Of a stretch of 64,000 nt of DNA, positions 60,741 through 64,000 are shown in pieces. Every line of letters begins with the position of its first letter. The first letter of the stretch is position 1. The stretch is taken from the NCBI RefSeq assembly GCF_026236535.1, contig NZ_JAHTMW010000007.1, positions 248,001 through 312,000 of the forward strand, given 5' to 3'. This stretch comes from Streptomyces sp. SKN60 (lineage in GTDB: Bacteria > Actinomycetota > Actinomycetes > Streptomycetales > Streptomycetaceae). A model generated the notes under the pieces. The model had not been told where the DNA came from. It worked only from the letters and a program-made list of their open reading frames with translations, and searched no databases. The position numbers and the translations under genes are program-made.

Positions 60741-62090
60741 ATGCCGGAGACCGCATCCACCACCCGGGCCCCGGACGCCCTCCTTCCGTCACTCACGCCC
60801 CTGCTGCACACCTGGCTGCCCCGGCAGCGCTGGTTCGCCGGCAAGGGCCGCCGGGTCACCGGATTCGCTCTGGACGCGGCCACCGAGCTGCTGCCGCTGG
60901 ACGGCACCGGACCCGGTCTCCTCCATCTGCTCGTACGGGTCGAGCAACCCGGCCGGCCGGCCGGAACGCCCGCCGACTGCTACCAATTGCTCCTCGGGGT
61001 GCGGCCCCAGCTGCCGCCGCGCCTCGCCCCCGCCCTGATCGGGCGGATCCGCCAGGGCCCGCTGGCGGGCCGGGCCGTCTACGAGGGGCTGCGCGACCCG
61101 CGGCTCGCCGGACTGCTCTACGAACGGCTGCGCGCGCCGGGCCGGATCGGCCCGCTGCGCTTCCACACCACCGCCCCGCTGCCGCCCGCGCTCGCCCCGC
61201 GGGTGCTCGACGCCGAGCAGTCCAACTCGTCGCTGGTCTACGGGGATTCGTTCATCCTGAAGATCTTCCGGCGGGTCAGCCCGGGCGCCAACCCGGACCT
61301 GGAGCTGCCGCTCGCCCTCGCGCGGGCGGGCTGCGCGCGGGTGCCGGAGCCGGTCGCCTGGTTCGAGACCGAGCACGCCACCCTGGGTGTCCTTCAGCCC
61401 TTCCTGCGCGAGTCGCGGGACGGCTGGCGGCTCGCCCTCGACGCGCTCGCCGACGGGCGGGAGTTCACCACGGAGGCGCGCGCGCTCGGCCGGGCCACCG
61501 CCGAGGTGCACCTCGCCCTGGCGACCGCCCTGCCCACCGAGCGCCTCCGGCGCGACCGGGCGGCGCACCTGGCCGCCGCGATGGACGCCCGGCTGCACGC
61601 CGCCGCGCAGGCGGTGCCGGCGCTCCTGCCGTACGTCCCCGGGCTGCGGGCCGTGTTCGCCGCCGCCGGCGACGCGGGCGGCGCCGGACCGCTCCAGCGC
61701 ATCCACGGCGACCTGCACCTCGGCCAGACGCTGCGCGGCTCGGACGGCGCGTGGGCGGTGATCGACTTCGAGGGCGAGCCCGCCAAGCCGCTCGACGAGC
61801 GCCGCAGCCCGCAGCCCCCGGTCCGCGACATCGCCGGCATGCTCCGCTCCTTCGACTACGCGGCCCGCACCCACCGCCCCTGGAACGCCGACTGGGCGGC
61901 CCGCTGCCGCGCCGCCTACTGCACGGGCTACGCGGAGGCCTCCGGCACCGACCCCCGCGCCCACCCCGCCCTCCTCCGCGCCTACGAGACCGACAAAGCC
62001 GTCTACGAGGTCGTCTACGAGGCCCGCCACCGCCCGGACTGGCTCCCGGTCCCGATGGCGGCGATCGAACGCCTGGCGGGAGGAACGTGA
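60741..62090 (+). CDS. mak: Maltokinase (Mak/Pep2)
   Basis: Mak phosphorylates maltose with ATP to maltose 1-phosphate, the GlgE donor. The 449-residue protein has the N-terminal cap signature [19 protein letters not shown]. The N lobe is [32 protein letters not shown] (K in LKIF binds ATP; quoted region about residues 155-186). The APH-like catalytic loop HGDLHLGQ has D324, and the metal-binding Asp is in [14 protein letters not shown] (D342). ATG 60741 has AAAGGA upstream. It lies in order glgE, treS, mak, glgB, the usual Streptomyces arrangement. Confidence 0.96.
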   Translation: MPETASTTRAPDALLPSLTPLLHTWLPRQRWFAGKGRRVTGFALDAATELLPLDGTGPGLLHLLVRVEQPGRPAGTPADCYQLLLGVRPQLPPRLAPALIGRIRQGPLAGRAVYEGLRDPRLAGLLYERLRAPGRIGPLRFHTTAPLPPALAPRVLDAEQSNSSLVYGDSFILKIFRRVSPGANPDLELPLALARAGCARVPEPVAWFETEHATLGVLQPFLRESRDGWRLALDALADGREFTTEARALGRATAEVHLALATALPTERLRRDRAAHLAAAMDARLHAAAQAVPALLPYVPGLRAVFAAAGDAGGAGPLQRIHGDLHLGQTLRGSDGAWAVIDFEGEPAKPLDERRSPQPPVRDIAGMLRSFDYAARTHRPWNADWAARCRAAYCTGYAEASGTDPRAHPALLRAYETDKAVYEVVYEARHRPDWLPVPMAAIERLAGGT

Positions 62091-62157
62091 CGTCGCCGGC
62101 CCGCCGCCCTACAGGCCGGTGCCCACCCGCGCGGGGCGGCGCGGGCCTGCCCCGTTC

Positions 62158-62316
62158 GTTGTGGGCTCGCCCCGCAGGGGCGGGTCCCACCCCGTGTGGG
62201 CGGCTCGCCGCTCCGTTGTGGGCATTCACCCCGCAGGGGCGGGTCCCACCCGCACGGGCGTCGCGTCGCCGTTTCCCGTTGTGGGCATTCGTCCCGCAGG
62301 GCGGGACGGGTGGGCA
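62158..62316. repeat. Three direct copies of a GTTGTGGGC palindromic repeat
   Basis: The copies start at 62158, 62215 and 62278, about 60 bp apart. Each has GTTGTGGGC, a few variable bases, CCGCAGGG(G)CGGG and an ending such as TCCCACC or ACGGGTGGGC. An inverted partial copy (CCTGCGGGAC then GCCCACAAC) lies at 62485-62506. I recall such words being frequent between Streptomyces genes. Confidence 0.75.
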
Positions 62317-62359
62317 CACGGGACGGCGCCCATGCGGGCGCGCTCCGCACCCGGGCCTA

Positions 62360-62394
62360 CCCGCACCACCAGCGCGACGCCCCCGTGGTGCGGG
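62360..62394. repeat. Inverted repeat in the mak-glgB spacer
   Basis: CCCGCACCAC (62360-62369) and GTGGTGCGGG (62385-62394) are perfect inverted arms with a 15-base loop. It could be a terminator for mak. Confidence 0.6.
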
Positions 62395-62447
62395 CACAGG
62401 CCCGGAAGCCCAGGCCCGGCAAGGGGCGCCGCCCGCTGTGCCCACCC

Positions 62448-62480
62448 TCCCCCTAGGGCTTCGCCCTGGGGGGACCCCCA
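62448..62480. repeat. Palindromic element, second copy of the kinase-disrupting family
   Basis: The element reads TCCCCCTAGGGC, TTCG, CCCTGGGGGGACCCCCA in order. It matches the reverse complement of 49666-49700 in arm order, TTCG centre and ACCCCCA end, with differences in the arms that mostly preserve pairing. Confidence 0.7.
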
Positions 62481-62649
62481 GCCCCTGCGGGACGTATGCC
62501 CACAACGAACGGGGCACGGGGCGCAGCCCAGACCGCCCGTTCGGCCGAGTGTCCGGTGCGCGATCCGCGGCGTTGCGCTTGCGTGGAAGCGCCCGGGCGC
62601 GCCCGCCCGTACACGACTCACTCCCACACCCACTTCAGGAGGCCTCCCC

Positions 62650-64000
62650 GTGACCGCCCGATCCGCAGGCAGGACAGCCCGCAAGCCGAAGACGCCCGCT
62701 CCCCGGGCGGAGGCCAAGCCGGACCTGGCCGTCGTACGCGCGGCGCCCCCGCTCCACCCCGAGGACCGGGCCCGGCTGATCGCCGGGGAGCATCACGATC
62801 CGCACGGGCTGCTCGGGGCGCACCCCGTGAAGGGCGGGGTGGTGATCCGGGCGCTGCGGCCGTGGGCGAAGGAGGTGGCGGCGGTGCTGCCGAAGGGGCG
62901 CCGGGTCGCGCTCCACGCGGACGGCGACGGTCTGTTCTCGGTCCTGGTCCCGCGGCTCCGCAAGGTGCCGGAGTACGAGCTCCGCGTCCGCTACACCGAC
63001 GCCGCCGCCGACGAGCTCGCGCTCCACGACCCGTACCGCTTCCTGCCCGCCCTCGGCGACCTCGACCTGCACCTGATCGGCGAGGGCCGGCACGAGGAGC
63101 TGTGGACGGCGCTCGGCGCCCGCGTCATGACCCACCAGGGCGTGACCGGCACCCGGTTCACCGTCTGGGCGCCCAACGCCCGCGGGGTCCGGGTGACCGG
63201 CGACTGGACGTACTGGGACGGCAGCGCGCTGCCGATGCGCTCGCTCGGCTCGTCCGGCGTGTGGGAGCTGTTCGTGCCGGGCGTCGGCGAGGGCGCGGCG
63301 TACAAGTTCGACATCACCCGCCCCGACGGCAGCCACACCCTGCGCGCCGACCCGATGGCCCGCCGCACCGAGTGCCCGCCGAACACCGCCTCGATCGTGA
63401 CCGCCGACCACCATGCGTGGCAGGACGAGGAGTGGATGGCGCGGCGCGGCTCCCGCCCGCACCACGAGGCGCCGATCTCCGTCTACGAGCTGCATCTCCC
63501 CTCCTGGCGCCCGGGCCTGACGTACCGTCAGCTCGCCGAGCAGCTCCCCGCCTACGTCCGCGATCTCGGCTTCACGCACGTGGAGTTCATGGCGGTCGCC
63601 GAGCACCCCTTCCACGGCTCGTGGGGCTACCAGGTCACCGGTTTCTACGCGCCGACCGCCCGCATGGGCACCCCCGACGACTTCCGCCACCTCGTCGACG
63701 CGCTGCACCAGGCCGGCATCGGGGTCCTGATGGACTGGGTGCCGGCGCACTTCCCGCGCGACGACTGGGCCCTGGCCGAGTTCGACGGGCGCCCGCTGTA
63801 CGAGCACGAGGACCCGCGCCGCTCGGCGCACCCCGACTGGGGCACCCTGGAGTTCGACTACGGGCGCACCGAGGTGCGCAACTTCCTGGTCGCCAACGCG
63901 GTGTACTGGTGCGAGCAGTTCCACCTCGACGGGCTGCGCGTGGACGCGGTCGCCTCGATGCTCTACCTCGACTACTCGCGCGAGGGCGGCGACTGGCTGC
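62650..64000 (+). CDS. glgB: 1,4-alpha-glucan branching enzyme GlgB, N-terminal part
   Basis: GlgB introduces alpha-1,6 branches into the glucan built by GlgE. About 450 codons are visible; the gene continues past the window. A basic Ala/Lys leader ([19 protein letters not shown]) precedes an N-terminal domain ([17 protein letters not shown]). Next come a CBM48 domain ([21 protein letters not shown]) and the start of the GH13_9 barrel ([38 protein letters not shown] across residues about 315-350). The nucleophile is D432 in [11 protein letters not shown]; the acid/base Glu is beyond the edge. GTG 62650 has AGGAGG eight bases upstream. Confidence 0.96.
   Translation, partial: MTARSAGRTARKPKTPAPRAEAKPDLAVVRAAPPLHPEDRARLIAGEHHDPHGLLGAHPVKGGVVIRALRPWAKEVAAVLPKGRRVALHADGDGLFSVLVPRLRKVPEYELRVRYTDAAADELALHDPYRFLPALGDLDLHLIGEGRHEELWTALGARVMTHQGVTGTRFTVWAPNARGVRVTGDWTYWDGSALPMRSLGSSGVWELFVPGVGEGAAYKFDITRPDGSHTLRADPMARRTECPPNTASIVTADHHAWQDEEWMARRGSRPHHEAPISVYELHLPSWRPGLTYRQLAEQLPAYVRDLGFTHVEFMAVAEHPFHGSWGYQVTGFYAPTARMGTPDDFRHLVDALHQAGIGVLMDWVPAHFPRDDWALAEFDGRPLYEHEDPRRSAHPDWGTLEFDYGRTEVRNFLVANAVYWCEQFHLDGLRVDAVASMLYLDYSREGGDWL

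Larger units (their letters stand above)
62091..62649. other. 559-bp mak-glgB spacer packed with palindromic repeats
   Basis: No gene is present. The spacer holds three direct copies and one inverted copy of a GTTGTGGGC-type repeat, a 10-bp palindrome at 62360-62394 and the CCCCC-TTCG-GGGGG element at 62448-62480. The last 130 bp before glgB have no repeat and probably hold its promoter. Confidence 0.75.

Noticed and set aside
62158..62506. Replication or plasmid origin (iteron array)
   Set aside because: The repeats are palindromic, GC-rich and unevenly spaced, without a rep or dnaA gene or A/T-rich unwinding region.

Overview
The window is GC-rich actinobacterial chromosome, almost certainly Streptomyces. 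Third codon positions are nearly all G or C, GTG starts are common, and the gene families are typical of the genus: a GlgE-TreS-Mak-GlgB alpha-glucan block, paired lipoprotein L,D-transpeptidases, SseB pairs and a thermolysin-type secreted protease. From memory, the gene order resembles the core region of S. coelicolor from about SCO5495 (rmdB) down to SCO5440 (glgB). I could not check this against a database.

Layout. 1-7820, minus strand: the N-terminal part of a membrane GGDEF protein, NAD-dependent DNA ligase, a MetE-like protein, an NB-ARC/TPR STAND protein, an SDR oxidoreductase and a LOG-family protein. 7918-14818: an alpha/beta hydrolase with no nucleophilic serine, mnmA, a peptidoglycan amidase and a cysteine desulfurase (sulfur donor chemistry for MnmA), a WYL regulator, a thioesterase and a TRIC channel. 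14922-20803: a five-gene peptide ABC importer. 21030-28418: two SseB-family proteins and a small P-loop ATPase, then a tandem glycine riboswitch, gcvT, gcvH, glyA and sdaA. This is a compact glycine/serine catabolic and one-carbon locus; gcvP is not in the window.

28440-36000s: a CopD membrane protein, a two-EF-hand protein, a GNAT enzyme, a coupled NodB-like plus beta-propeller lipoprotein pair, an anti-sigma-type ATPase, a crotonase and two paralogous L,D-transpeptidases. 37206-49233: glgX, a lipoprotein, a heterodimeric ABC exporter, an MFS exporter divergent from an unusual GntR-TetR fusion regulator, and an M4 protease with a P domain. 49339-53107: a Ser/Thr kinase, a response regulator and a histidine kinase. 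Both kinases are frame-disrupted, by a 35-bp palindromic element, a 28-bp tandem duplication and a 4-bp duplication. 53117-64000: glgP, a RibD/DHFR-like protein, then glgE, treS, mak and the start of glgB, which make and branch alpha-glucan from trehalose via maltose 1-phosphate.

Most of the window is conserved housekeeping DNA. The parts that stand out are the broken kinase/two-component locus with its palindromic repeat family (a second copy lies before glgB), several 12-bp tandem repeat arrays, an amyloid-like N-terminal motif on the STAND protein, enzymes that have lost catalytic residues, and a candidate small RNA near 32.65-32.77 kb. I saw no tRNA, rRNA, CRISPR array, prophage, transposase gene or large biosynthetic cluster.
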